From positions 1,612,001-1,676,000 of the forward strand of contig JAJHTX010000004.1 in assembly GCA_032164295.1 (NCBI GenBank): DNA of 64,000 bases, in the 5' to 3' direction. Shown piece by piece: positions 46,449 through 60,188 of this stretch. The translations under genes and the position numbers were made by a program. The DNA comes from Inonotus obliquus. Lineage: Eukaryota; Basidiomycota; Agaricomycetes; Hymenochaetales; Hymenochaetaceae. The notes below the pieces were generated by a model. The model worked only from the letters and a program-made list of their open reading frames with translations. It was not told the DNA's origin and did not search any database. Every line of letters starts with the position of its first letter. The first letter of the stretch is position 1.

Positions 46449-48601
46449 TTATTGAGCTTTGCCGAACCATTTCTTCAAACTGGTTTGGCCAATGCGATCT
46501 ACTACGGCCTTGATATCGTCTCTCCCAACCGCGCAGCGGTACTTGACGTACTCTCTGCTAAGGCCCGCGGTAGTTGAAGCTGCTTGTACGAAAATCTTCA
46601 TTTGAACCAACTCTTCAAATGCCTACGTTAGACAGTAAGGGTCAGTATGCGTTTTCGAAATGCTATGCGGAAGACTTACCCCAAACATGGACCGTCTGCC
46701 GAGACTGGTCATCCCGATGCTACCACCACCCAGCATAACAGGCGCGGCAGAAGACGTCCTAACTTGCCTGGCGAACATGTCGTATATTATCTCAAAGGTG
46801 AAAGTATCTTGCCCTGCGGTGCGGGCATGTTCGGCCGCTATACACAAAGATAGCATCGGATAGCTAAGTCCTTTGGGGGGAATAAGATGAACTCCCGAGA
46901 AAAGCCATAAGAGAGGACGTCGAGCTTACTCATTAATGAGGATGTCCGAGGCTTGTTTGATTGCATCTCCAGACATTTTTTCAAATTTTGTTGAGTCAAA
47001 TACGGAAAGGATGGGTTCAAACGAAGAATTGCACTAGTCTAATCCATAGGTTCAGCCAATAGTGCGCATTCGTTGAGATCAACACGTACCATCATTCTGC
47101 GAAGATATCGTATATCCCTGCTGATGCCATACATGTCTCTGAGACTCTCCTTCACAGACCGATCCTGCAGGAGCGTCTCGACACTACGTTCCCAGATTGA
47201 GGGCCATTCGGTAATGGTAGCGTCATTCGGCCGACTAATATTCGCACACAAGCAGCTTCGAAGTAGAGACATCCAATCCTCAAAGGTACCAGAACTTGCA
47301 GTACGGAATATCCTATGGGAGAACCGACTCTTAACACGTTTCTCCAGGAAGTTGACTACGTCAAGTCGAGAAGTCAAACCAATGACAGCAAGGCCTCGGT
47401 TAGTTGAAGATCCAGCACGGCAGGATTGCACCGTATCCAGAAGGCAGTACAGAAGTGCCTGACGTGGTTGTTCTGTGAAAATATTGAAAGCGTCAAGGAG
47501 GACCACGACGGGCCTTGGAAGGGTTGGCAAGGCGGCAATAAGCGATGGCAAGTGAGATGGCGGGGGGAGAGAACCGATGAAACCTCCGACATCACCATCG
47601 TCGAATGGGTTTTCATCGTCGTCCAAATTGAACGACTCAAATGTTTTGCTCCCGGTCTGCTCGACAATCTGTCTGGCTATTTCGCGTAAGGCTAAGCGAT
47701 CTGTATGCTGGACATGCCCGTTCAGGCGCACAACAACTGGTCGATGCTCCTCTTCATATCTGCGCAGGGCTTCTTCAAACACCTATGAAAGAGAAAGATG
47801 GTTGTCAGATGCGAAAATAGTCAGGGTGACTCGACGTACTCTAGATTTCCCGCTTCCCGCAGGGCCAATAAGAAGGCAACTATTCCCTTCCCCGCGTTCC
47901 ATGCTTCCTCCAAGAATATCTGTGAGCTGCTGTAGAGCAATTGCGTTTGCAGAAGGTCCAGCCTCATTCTGGCCACGATCATCGATACGGAGGTTCACCA
48001 GAGGTGGATCATGGAAAAGATTCAGAATTGCTTGCTTTTGCCTGTCCAGGCAGTCGTGCAAGTGTACGGGGAGGACCTTCGGAAGCTCTTCCACAACCAT
48101 AGAAGCGGGATTGTCCTTTCGCGCCGTATGCTTCCGGCTGCTTAAGATAGGAGGAACGTCCGCTGGGGGCGGGAGTATAGTTGGTAGTTCAGTGTTTAAG
48201 ATAGGTTCCGGAAGCTCGCATTGATCAGCTTCATCAGAACGCGACTTTCTCTTCGTATAAATTTCGACTGAGCCGAGAACGGCACGTCGTCGCGGCTTCT
48301 TGGGAGTACTAGTGTCCGCGAGATCAAGGTGCGACTCTTCAAGGCCTTTTTGTTGAATCGTGCTATCGGTGCGTTTGTTCGCCCTGCGACCATAAGTGCG
48401 TTTGGAATTTGGAGTTTGCAACTTCGAACTGTTTTCGACTTCACTCCCGGGACTGGCTGCACGACGTCGCTTCCGGGAAGGGAAATCAGAGCCACTTTCA
48501 ACAATGTCGACAGATCCGCTGGTCACTGCAGTCGAACGAGTTTGACGCCCAAAGCTCGTGTGTTCGTCATTGAGCTTTTCAGCTGCCCGTTTTCGAGGCA
48601 T
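46449..48601 (-). CDS. ORC4: Origin recognition complex subunit 4
   Basis: Orc4 is an AAA+ subunit of the complex that marks replication origins and loads MCM. The N-terminal 175 or so residues are basic and Ser/Pro-rich (RKRRRAASPGSE, TPKKPRRRAVLGS) and look like a DNA-binding tail. The AAA+ domain has Walker A LLIGPAGSGKSRV, an intron, then VFEEALRRYEEEHRPVVVRLNGHVQHTD. The Walker B region is RPVVVLLDAFNIFTEQPRQALLYCLLD. Sensor-like LAVIGLTSRLDVVNFLEKRVKSRFSHR follows. The C-terminal winged-helix part contains MLSLCIAAEHARTAGQDTFTFEIIYD and ends SLKKWFGKAQ. Walker B has D-A in place of D-E, so ATP hydrolysis at this site may be weak, as in several ORC subunits. It diverges from MED20 with 142 bases between starts. 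Confidence 0.93.
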
Positions 48602-48743
48602 GCCGGAAGGAGGAAGAAAGTGAAGACAGGAGTGATTGTTTTGGACTCAGAATTCCTTGACGCGACGCGTCACAAGTGGTCACACTGATCGATACCGAGG
48701 CTCTTGTCATCATGCTGTCTTTCTCGCCAAAGACCATCAAGCC
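48602..48743. promoter_or_regulatory. Very short divergent promoter of ORC4 and MED20
   Basis: Only 142 bases lie between the outward-facing start codons. The segment gacgcgacgcgtcacaag near 48660-48676 contains ACGCG and ACGCGT, which matches the MCB (MluI cell-cycle box) bound by MBF-type G1/S factors. ACGCGT is palindromic and lies about 65 bases from the ORC4 start. MCB control of a replication gene is well known in yeasts; here it is an inference. Confidence 0.6.
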
Positions 48744-49857
48744 ATGGGATTCACAGGGTGAGTAGCTCTCCCGGGGCTGCACAGACACCCCTGCCTCAGA
48801 TTGCTTTGCTTATATTTAGCTTGGTTCGGTGGGCGAATGCCCCGATGACTGGTCTTGACTTGGTGAAGCAAAACATCATCCGTAATCATGCTGGTATCGG
48901 TGCGATCGTTCACATCTGATGCTATTTAATGTGCTTATGCGTCAACAGAAAGGGCGAAATGGTATCTGACTGTTCGTTTATACCGGACTTCGTCTGGACC
49001 CATGCATGGCTTTCATGCGGATCGCTCGATGTGGGTAGTCACAATGAATAACGTCTCCTTCGTGAACCTTGAAGATCCAGCTGTACCCGCCATCGCTGAT
49101 ATGGCCGCACTCGCTCAGTCTTCTGGAGACCCACCAGAATCTGCAACGTCGCCCGGTGGTACCCACGGAAAACATACGCACTCTATCGAGCCACCACATT
49201 ACAGAACGACGTTTGTAACTGTCAGTCCTTCTGGAGCTTTGGAGACCCTGCTCTCACAATTAGGCTCTCGATGGGCGTCAACGCGCCAAGCAGGATCCGG
49301 TACAAAAAATCAAATAATCAACAGTGGTAATCAACTAGTCGTTGAAGGTAGCATATTTAGCATCGGAACCGATTGGCTAGTGCGTGTTGGGAATGTGCAT
49401 CTTGCTGGTGGGGCTGTAAAAGGGATGTTGCTGGAGGTGAGAATAATGGTAACATTGAAATTCACGCCCTCGCTAAATCATGACGTAGGCCGAATATCTG
49501 CCGTTACCGAAACTTCAGTCTTCTCTACAAAATAGTACTTCGGAGCTTCTTTCAAACTTACTCGTTTCGATCATTCCCTCTATGCTCATGAACAGTGCCA
49601 GCGGTCCGGTGGCTGTCAGTATGGATGACTCCTTATGGGATGAGATGCAATGGAACTACAATGAGCCGGAAGAAAGTAACACATCGAAGGCTACGAACCA
49701 ATCCAACGGTACTAGTCAGGGGGATGATGACGTTTATGTATATGGAGATGAAGAAGATCCGTCTGCAAAGCAGAAAGGCGACTGGATGGGCATTGACAGA
49801 GACAGAAGATCTGCTTTCCTTATCATAGGGTCACTCAAATCCGAAGGAATACTGTAA
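48744..49857 (+). CDS. MED20: Mediator complex subunit 20
   Basis: Med20 is a head-module subunit that pairs with Med18 and contacts RNA polymerase II machinery. Four exons (48744-48757, 48820-48893, 48949-49436, 49489-49857) give 314 residues. The first coding exon has only 14 bases and starts the family motif MGFTG|LVRWANAPMTG, which decided the start. RAKWYLTVRLYRTSS and MHGFHADRSMWVVTMNNVSF follow. The core signature is IGTDWLVRVGNVHLAGGAVKGMLLEAEYLPLP, with the last intron inside it. The C-terminal 90 residues are acidic and Asn/Ser-rich and look disordered. Its stop is 22 bases from the stop of the facing JmjC gene. Confidence 0.93.
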
Positions 49858-49878
49858 AAGCGCGTTCTACGGGGCATC

Positions 49879-51299
<1,421 letters not shown>

Positions 51300-52025
51300 T
51301 ATATGTTATGCAATGAACCGGAGGTGATCAGAGGAGAGGAGGATCAGGGATTGGCACAGCAGAGCCGTCACGTGAAGTCGCGACGCGACGCGTGTCAGCT
51401 GGTCTAAACAGTAAACTTCTCCACTTTGTGCTCAGTGCATCTTACGCTCACTCGAGGGCCTTCTATATGAGTCGATATGAGGGGGCAAGTAAAATCTGTG
51501 AGATCTACCTGCACCCAGCTATTTTCATTTCTATCTATTCGAAATTGACTGACGCTCTACGAGGCAACAATAGGGAGCCAGCCGAACCTTTTTCATATGT
51601 GGAATACGAAAGCTCCAAACGAGGAAGGATCTCTCTCTCGTCGTTGTGTAACGGATGCTCTCTCTGAGCCAGACCAGGTACAGCAGGTAGAAGTTCTGGA
51701 TGACTCCCTAACACCGCCATTGGTAGAATATGGAACGGGACAAGGTATGTTCCCCTGGTGTGCACCAGGGATTAAATGAAAACTAGCGCTCAAAAGCCAC
51801 TTAATCTGATAATAATTTTATAACACGCTTCGTGTATGGCTTTCTAGGTTTAGAGCATCACACTGAAAGATCAACCACCGGCGGGGGAACGCATCAACCT
51901 CGGTCTCCCGGACTAAGGGTGACGACTACGAGCAGGGAAAGTGAGCACGAATTATGCTTCTAGGATGATATTCATAATGAATCGAAAACGTTTATCCAGA
52001 CGGAAAGGGGTCCGCTAATGGGAAG
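51300..52025. promoter_or_regulatory. Divergent interval between the JmjC gene and ELG1, with a possible small ORF
   Basis: 726 bases lie between outward-facing starts. A gcgacgcgacgcgtgtcag stretch near 51379-51397 contains ACGCGT, an MCB-like G1/S element, plausible for the ELG1 side. A 60-codon plus-strand frame at 51597-51779 (with VEVLDDSLTPPLVEYGTG) reads like protein but was not recognised. Overlapping frames on the other strand are also open, so it is not called as a gene. Confidence 0.4.
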
Positions 52026-55000
52026 ATGCGATCGCTATTTCCTATCTTTGGAAAGCGGGGCCAGCAGCACGTAGATATCTCCAATCCGGATTTCGAAAAG
52101 ACGCGCGAGAAGGAGGCGAGTGGGCCTGGGACGAAGAAGACAGGAAGAGCAGATACGAGGCCAAACAGGACGAATGCTCTAAAATTTACGGCCAGCGGGG
52201 GCAGTAAAGCGTTTAAGCTTGAGCCCTCGTGCAATGGCACGCTAGTCGGATCGTCCCCTCAGTCACTATACTCCGATGACATTATAGAGTACATTCCCGA
52301 TGGAAACATACCAGGTCCATCGACTCCACATATGGCCAAAGGGAGCCAAGAAGAGCCAATTATCATTGAGTCCTCTCCGGTTAGGGACACGGCAGAGCAC
52401 GAGACCCTAGTTCATTCTACATCACCAACAAAACTACACCGACCTGCCCGCGGCGAAGTTGCTAACGAGTTTTTCGCCCCACGTAAACGATGTACTTCTT
52501 CGACCACGTTTAAACGCCGAGCGAAAGACGGCGAAGGCGGGCACGCAAAGTGGCCCGATAAGGATAATCAGCACGTCCGCGGAGCTCAGACATCTTATGC
52601 TGGCCCATCTACCATTCCTCCAGGATCTCGTCCCAAACCGCGAAAGGAGGATCCGTCAGTTCCTCTTTCAACCTCAATTAGTCATTTACGCATTGACGAA
52701 GCTTCGCATCGCAACTACGAGCCGAGGTACCTTGTCGAGGCCATAGACTCTCAAGCGGAGCGGCATGCTAAATGTGAAAACGTTTTACGTTCAAGCACAT
52801 CATGTCCCGCTATCTCACGATTCCTGACATCCAATTGTGATGCTACGGAGTCCTCCTGGAATGAAAAATGGAGACCGAGACGCGCCGATGAAGTGATTGG
52901 AAACAACGAGTCAGCAGTCTATCTCAGGGACTGGCTCGTTGCGTTGGAGATTAGGACCGATGGACAAGCCCCGGCAGACGATATCGAGATACCGGCGGGA
53001 AGCCGTAATAAGGCTTCACAGGGTATCAAGAGGCCTCAAATCACCCGGTCTGTTGACAAGCCGCGGAAACGGAGGAAAAGGGTTGATTCAGACGAAGAGA
53101 GCCTTGACGATTGGATTACGAGCGACGAAGAGGACACAGCAACACCAGCGTTCACATTTATTGAAGAGGTAGAGGAGGGTTTTTCTGATGATGACACTGA
53201 AAGTGGAAGTCCATGGAAACCTAAGCTTACTCGCCTTTCCCGCCGGCGTCGACCCGACAGTGGATACTCTGACGATCAGGCTAATGTTAACTCATTCTCC
53301 GTACCTAGACAGGCACATGACTTCTCAGAACGTCTCACAAACGCTATTTTATTAGCTGGTCCAACGGGTTCGGGAAAGACAGGTGCAGTTTATGCATGCG
53401 CCGAGGAGCTTGGGTGGGAAGTCTTTGAAGTATATCCAGGCATAGGGAAGCGAAACGGTACCAGCTTACTGAGCCTCGTTGGCGATGTGGGCAAAAATCA
53501 CATAGTGAATCGCGCATCTCGCGGGGCGTCCAGTACTCACGAGAAGCACCTTCCAGCTTCGAGCATGTTACGAAGAGTGGCCGGAGGAAATAAGAGTGCC
53601 AGTCAAGAGACCGCGTCCCAAGTCTCCACCTCTTTCTTTAGCCAGTCTCACGAAGCTTCTGTGGGTTCTGGTGGTGATGGTCTTCCGAAATCCGAGTACC
53701 TGCGCGTCGATTTGAACGCTCAACGAGCTTCCCATTTACCAAGCGCCGCACCCATCCGCACTTCTCCAGAAAGTTCTGTTACCAGAAACCGCTCAGCGAC
53801 ACCACTAGAAAGTCTTGAGTCTGGACAAATCGGTGCCCGACAATCTATCATTTTGCTTGAAGAAGTTGATATCTTGTTTGGCGAGGACGTCAACTTTTGG
53901 CCCACGGTCGTAGCTCTCATTAGGGAATCACGGAGACCGGTTATCATGACATGCAACGGTAAGAAACCAAGTATAATGATGTTCTACTTGAAATGAAACT
54001 AAAATTTCGCCATTCTCAGACTTGAGCCTTGTTCCTTCGGATAGTCTGCCACTGCAGACGATATTGACATTTAACCCTTGTCCTCCTGATTCCGCAGTCC
54101 CCTATCTGCAGTGCATGACGCTTTCAGAAGGTTACGCGGTCCCGGAGACACACGTAAAATCACTCTACGGGCGCCGCTATTATCCTGATGTACTTGATAA
54201 ACCCAACGACTTAGTACGGACGTTGACCTGCCCATCATCTCCACCGGATCTTCGCCGTGCGATCAACTCATTGCAATTTTTCTGTCAGGGCTGCCCTGAA
54301 TCCAACGACATCGAGCCTCCACCCAGCTCCACTACCTCGAATCAAAGTCTATCTACTGATTTTGTCCTGGATGAGCTTTGTAGTTGGAACTGGTGTCAGA
54401 AATTTACGTCGGATTTCCTGCCTGTATGCAGCGAGCAGGCGGACGGACAGAGAAAACATGCACATGGGATTACTCGCCTGTGGCAAATCTCCGACTCTCT
54501 GTCCATGATTAATAGCTGTCTTGCGCGGAAACCTTTAGCAAATTTAGAGGTACGGGTTCACATTGTAACGAATGACATGGACAAGCTCAACCTGAACTGC
54601 CGGATAGTTGCACAGCTACTCAACGGGGTCCCCCTCCGACACTGAACTGGGCTACCAGTACCTTGAGTTCGCGTCGGACCCTCCTCATCTTCAAGACGGC
54701 ATCGTTCAGTATAACCTGGACGAGGTCATCGCAAGAGAGGCCGCTGAGTACGCGAAAAGAGCTGCAGGGAATAATGCGGCTATCCTCGGGACCGGATTGA
54801 TGGGAGAGGTTCGGACCGATGAGCGATGGAAGGGGACGAATATTGAGTTGCTTCTTGAGTCGACTGGACACTTTGCGCGCGTGTCCGGTGTCCTGGAGAA
54901 GATCGTCCCCGTGGCCATTCGGCAGAGTGTGGACGGACTGATTTTAGATTACGAGTCGTGGGTACGCATGATTGATCGGAGTGACATGGAACTAGAGGCG

Positions 55001-55141
55001 GCGGCTGTGAAAGAATCCGAAACGCGGAGAGGAGCGCGTGGTGGACGGAGTACGCGAAACAGCCAGCGGGCGCAATATCAACGGTATTTTGATCTGGAGG
55101 AGGAGGAGAGGAATGTTTGGCAGGCGAGTGGGCTGCCCTGA
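52026..55141 (+). CDS. ELG1: ELG1/ATAD5, RFC-like PCNA unloader
   Basis: Elg1 replaces Rfc1 in an alternative clamp-loader that removes PCNA, including SUMO-PCNA, from DNA after replication. Three exons (52026-53958, 54020-54549, 54608-55141) give 998 residues. The start MRSLFPIFGKR resembles a degenerate PCNA-binding motif. EEPIIIESSPVRD at about residues 111-123 looks like a SUMO-interacting motif. AAA+ features are SSWNEKWRPRRADEVIGN, Walker A LLAGPTGSGKTGAVYACA, GWEVFEVYPGIGKRNG and Walker B IILLEEVDILFGEDVNFW. RRPVIMTCN|DLSLVPSDSLPLQTI follows, with the first intron. The C-terminal part is helical, as in clamp loaders, and ends in a basic GARGGRSTRNSQR segment. Lid insertions around residues 480-600 are Ser-rich and disordered. 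Confidence 0.92.
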
Positions 55142-55592
55142 ATGCGATTGCTGGGCGAATGCGAATCCTGATAAAGTGAGAAGCGAAAGTTGGATAAATT
55201 GACGGCCTAGCAACGAGCTGCCCGGGAGTACTATGGATGAGTGTTGACTGTGGCGGGGATGAATAAATGTACTGAAAAAGTCAAAGTCGAGGATAGGATA
55301 GTAGAGTGAGAGTTTTTAAATAAATTTAATATAAACCGTTGGTATGGGTGGGATCTCGTCGCCGCGGCTCAGTGCCGGTTCAAGTCAAGTCAATCCTCTC
55401 CTCTCTTGCTACTACTAACTACAGAGTCCACTCCTCCGCCTATTCAAAGTCCACAGCTTAGCTCGTCTTCCCCCTTCCCTCCCTCCCTCTTTCCTCTCCA
55501 CTGGCCTCGTCGCCGACAAACGCGAGCTCTTTTATTCCGGCTATCCGATCGACAACTCAGGGTTTCCTCATCTCCTAGCCGACGCCGAAATC
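55142..55592. other. Promoter and leader of the bHLH gene
   Basis: 451 bases between ELG1 stop and the bHLH start. An AT-rich run (ttaaataaatttaatataaa, about 55315-55334) could provide a core promoter. It is followed by a long CT-rich tract (about 55395-55530) typical of strong fungal promoters and leaders. No separate gene was seen. Confidence 0.5.
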
Positions 55593-57568
55593 ATGGACCA
55601 ACCAATGGCTGCTTCGGGCGAAATCTCCTCTCGCCGTCACTCTCCTGCACCTCCTCTTGCTCCTCTCGAGTACCTTCAATCTCAACGCAGAGGCTCTCTG
55701 ACAGACCCATCCCTTCACGTCGGCCCGACCGCGTCCGGCAACGGAAACCACTCCTCTCAGTTCAGACAACACGACCTACATTTGTCTGGTCATCCAAAAC
55801 AGGGCGAAACGCGCACAAGAAACGCACGTCCTCCTCCACTCGTTGCCCCTCCTGCACCCTCATTCAGCTTCGGCGAATCCTCTGCACAGTCTCCTTCATC
55901 TTCGACCCTGTCTAGTCGGGTTCAATTAACTAACGACGTGAAAGAGCGTGGGAAACGTGGTGCGCATCTTACCTGAACTGAGAATCATGCATTAAGCTCA
56001 TTTTGACACAGAAGAGAGATCTCGATCGAGTAGTGGTCAGCACTGTAAGTCTACGTTCTCAACGCTAGTGGACACTATTCGTACTGTCGTGAACTTACCT
56101 GCATGACTTGCGCAGCACCCGATCGTCAGTCTGACGAGATGGATACGGATCCTATCCGAAATCCTACAGACAATAAAACGACCGACGAACAGAGGTTACC
56201 CTCGAATTTTGATTATACTATGCGTCGACATTCTGTTCCGGGAGGGCCGCAGCTGGGTTTAACTCATTCGCGTGGCATTCCACCTTCTCCTTCTCAAGCA
56301 GGCGCGAAGCGGAAGATGTCTACTGATAGAGCCCAGTTGCCGGTTGTAGGCGAAGAGATCGATCCTAAACTTGCTGGGCCGGGTGTCCATACTGGTACGG
56401 AGGTCGATCCTGATCAACCCGCGCCAAAGCGAAGGAACTCTGCATTTGAAACGCAAAGAATGGCTCAAATGAGTTTGTATGACCGAAGAGACTCCCTGGA
56501 TTCACGTATGAGCAGTGGAACTCCAACTTCCGCGTGGTGGTCGAACGATAGGCGAGACTCATCTTCATCGATGTTCTCTGGTACATCTATGGGCAGCAGC
56601 GCGGGCTTCAACTCCCCGGCCTTCGCCGGAGATATGCATGGTAGACAGCCCAGTAGCATGACTGCATTCGCGTGGCCCCAGAACCCGAATACAGGTTCTA
56701 ACGACGCATCGGCACCTCAAGGCATGCAAGTGGCATCTCCCTTGGAATCCAACCTTAACAGACAGTTCGAAGCCCCCGTCCCACCTCACTCTCTTGTACC
56801 CTCCAACAATATGCCAGTTGACCGACGGATGTCTGCTCCAGACGCTATGGCTCTTAACTCTTCGGTCCGGCCTGATCGCTCTTTGCGCTCCCGCTCCCGT
56901 CCTCCCTCCCGCTCTGCCATTGTCGCCTCTCGCACGAGTGAGACCAGTCCCACGAGCCCCGACATCTCCCCCTCCAGCACCCGACCAGAAGAGTCCATTT
57001 CTTCGGCTGGCTCTACCACTCAGAATCATGCATCATCCCCAGACAAAACATCGAATCATACCCCGTACTCTCGATCACCGGAACTCCGGGTATCCCATAA
57101 GCTCGCCGAGAGAAAACGAAGAAAGGAAATGCGAGACCTCTTTGATGAACTGCGGGACCAGCTACCAGCCGATCGTGGCATGAAAGCAAGCAAATGGGAA
57201 ATACTCAGCAAAGGTTCATCCTTTTCATGTCCTCCATAGTTAATTGTTTTGCTAACAATACGATTCTTCCAGCCATAGACTACATACAACAGATGAAGGC
57301 AACTCAGAACGACATGGCGCGCGAGATTGAAATGCTACGGCACGAAGTAGAATCAGTACGCGTTGGTGTACCTTACGGCCACCATCCTGCCGCTCCGCAC
57401 CCGGTCCTGTATCCCCCACCTGGCCATTATGTTCCGCCCGCTCCTCAGCCGCCCCCACAGCATCAAGTCCCTCCGCAACAGTCATTATCACGCCCAGGTT
57501 CCTCGCATAATGCTTTTGTCCCTCCCGGGGGTCCAAATCCATCGGCAAACGGCAAGGCACAATCATAG
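55593..57568 (+). CDS. bHLH transcription factor
   Basis: Four exons (55593-55959, 56012-56044, 56116-57213, 57273-57568) give 597 residues. Exon 2 has only 33 bases. The first 455 or so residues are Ser/Pro/Gln-rich and disordered, with YDRRDSLDSRMSSGTPTSAWW-like repeats of RRDS that look like kinase sites. The bHLH domain lies at about residues 465-525: basic region RVSHKLAERKRRKEM with His-Glu-Arg spacing, the set that recognises CACGTG-type E-boxes, then LFDELRDQLP, a loop with KASKWEILSK and helix 2 AIDYIQQM. It continues into a Leu/Met heptad stretch (ARDIEMLRHEVESV-like) that may extend the dimer. The C-terminus is Pro/His-rich. The target genes cannot be deduced from sequence. Confidence 0.88.
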
Positions 57569-58359
57569 GCATGTGTAATGTAGCGGCTGTAATGTAGCGG
57601 CGTTGACGTCGTTCCAAACCCTTTTGCCACATCGCTGTAGTTTTACGTGTTTATCTGCTTTCTCGCTTTTTTATTCGGTCACATTTTTGTCCCTTAGGGT
57701 TGATGTATATTCTCCTTTCTCAAGGGACTGGTTCCTTCGCACGGAAGAACGCTAGCGTATTTAAACGAGACACGGTCCGTCTCTACATATAGCCTTAACA
57801 ATTACCACTGCCACTTTCCATTGCCGTGGAGTGAATAGATAGCTTCGCGAATCTGATACTACTACAACTCAGTACTCACAGTTAGGGATTTAAAGAAAGC
57901 ATTCTTATTATCCGAGTGACACATGGTGGAAAGGAAGACTCTGTTATTGGTGGGCTATAGTAATGTTCCAGGTTATGTTCTTTGCGGTGGGTCGCGAAGT
58001 CTTTACGGCCATAGTGCGTTCATAACCACACGTGTCGTCGGGTCAAGTCAAGCTAACGCTAACGAATAGCCAACGCGAATGGGGTGTGGGATACAGGTGC
58101 TTCTTGCTTGAGTTAGTCATCACCAGAGTCTATACCAGCTCGATCTTCATTACCACAAAATATCCGTGTCTGTATGAAAATCGCGTGGAATGAGGAATCA
58201 CAGAAGGTGGTATATTAAACGAGAAGACTGATAGAGTCTCCTTCGCTTGGAAGGCATCTCGAAAGGGTCGACTCTTTCCCGTCCAGTGAATTGAAAGATC
58301 TGTAAGGTTCGGTTCTCAAAGCTACTCCAGGACAGGAGGTGTACCTACAAACATCGAAT
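57569..58359. other. Convergent 3' interval between the bHLH gene and DOM34
   Basis: 791 bases between facing stop codons. A short direct repeat (aatgtagcggc) occurs twice near 57577-57602 just after the bHLH stop. No gene was recognised; small open frames on the minus strand here overlap DOM34 3' sequence. Confidence 0.4.
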
Positions 58360-60188
58360 TCATGTTGATACAGTATTCGTTCCCCCGTCACTCGCTTGCT
58401 CTTCAGTTTGTTTTTCCGCCTTTTCCGCTTCCTCCTTTTCGGCCCGCTCTTCTGCTTCCACGACTTCGACATCGAGAGGGAACGTCAAGATAGCCGCAAT
58501 CCCAGTCAACTGATTCAACTCTGCGGCGGTTGATATATTTGAGGTGAATGGGAACATGAAAGACGGAATTACTGTCAGTTGGAGATGAAAGACGCGAGGG
58601 GGAAGGGCATGCTAAAGGTGTCGTGGTACTCACGTTGTCCCGACTCGTGCATACTCGAGAAAATCAAGACTTCCGCGCCTTTCTGCCGCACGTATTCCAC
58701 GAGTTTGACGTACTTCTTCCGCAACACGGGGTCGCTTGCACTATGGGTGAAATGTGAATTTGTTCAGAAGGGAATGAATTTGAATAGGAAGGGAAGGTGA
58801 CCAGAAACCCACCGAAATAGCTCATCGGAGATAAGCAAGGTGCCAATGGCACCTCGGTATGCGGCAAGTGCCACATGGTCAGGACCATACCATGCCCGCA
58901 TTTCGTCGACCGACAGCATTTTGTGAAATCTAGGAAAAAGTACAAGGAATATAAAACACAACGACAAAAGAACTCGGCAGGTACTTCCAATACGTACTTA
59001 TCAAGCATAATACCTTCTCGCGCGAATTTTGTCTCCTTAAGTTGGCTCATGACCTAATATATTGACAAGTCGTGTACAGTAAGAATGTTCGTGCCAAACA
59101 AAACGGATCGGAACTATTCACTCGCCTCAGGGCTCTTCATCACTTCCATCAGACTATGAACATGCGGACTACTGACATGAACTCTCAAAAACTTGTTCTT
59201 TGCTTGCAGTAGCGCTTTGTTGTTCGATTTGGTTGCCTCGGAGAATATGTAATCGTAGAAAGCATCTTTGACGAAGCCAGGACTGGCAAGGACAATTGCC
59301 CGTAAAGACGAATAAGGTATGTGTCGGAGGAAAGACTGATAAAGAGTCTCGTAGAAACGATCTAATCCTTTATCGTGGAGGGTTGTTGATCCCGTTCGTT
59401 TTCGCGGAACAGTAACTTCCACGCGCTGGCGAATCACAGTCATATGTTCGGAGAGAAGGCAGACAGCCGCCGTGCCTACAGACGACGTCAACCCAGTAAT
59501 GCGTAGCGAAACCTTGTCGCCCACCTTCACCACACACGATAGCTCCTACCTCAGCTCCTTTTCCTTCATCACACGCTTCACGTACCCTTGACAACGCAAT
59601 ACTGTCCCATTCGGCCTTCACAATACGCACATCGCGGTTGACTTCAAGGTCAAGAGTGTGGTAGGCGCCCATCTTGACGAAAGGATTCTCCTGTGTGACT
59701 TGACCAGATATGGATAGGGAGGCGCCTTGAGATGAAGAAGCATTCTCTGATCCTGCCGAAGGGTTGCTATTATTCGAAGATGATACCGCCGAGGAAAAGT
59801 GCATCTTCTGCACGGACAAAGTGAGTGTTGTCCTGACACGTTGTGAGCTGGTGGATCCTGTGGCTGACTCTGACTGGACGCGACTAAAGCAGCATAATTC
59901 AGCATCGTTGCTGAATGAAATAGAGATTCACTTCATACCGGATTGCGGGAGCGCGTACCTCGTCGCCCTACGATACGCATGAGACGGGAGAAGCGTGACG
60001 AGACGGAAATATTCTAACTTCTTGGATGAGATTATACAAATGCCACATATCCTCGTCTTCTTCTGGACGCAGAGTAACATAGCCCTAAGCAGGCAGTGGA
60101 ATACATATCAGCTACAAGATTGTGAGTTGTTCACGGTAGGGATACTCACAGAACGATCCTTTTCAATATGTCTCCCTAATTGTTTCAT
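58360..60188 (-). CDS. DOM34: Dom34/pelota, ribosome rescue factor
   Basis: Dom34 is an eRF1-like protein without the GGQ motif. With Hbs1 it splits stalled ribosomes in no-go and non-stop decay. Exons read right to left from ATG at 60188. [54 protein letters not shown] joins build the Lsm-like domain. It continues with [14 protein letters not shown] and a Ser/Asn-rich insertion (about 25 residues), then [20 protein letters not shown]. The central domain shows [30 protein letters not shown] and [15 protein letters not shown]. The C-domain has [36 protein letters not shown] and [22 protein letters not shown]. It ends with [18 protein letters not shown] and an acidic [15 protein letters not shown] tail. 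It faces away from the phosducin-like gene. Confidence 0.93.

Noticed and set aside
54600..54645. A frameshift at the ELG1 3' part
   Set aside because: A normal GT-AG intron at 54550-54607 joins the two frames in phase and restores a continuous protein.
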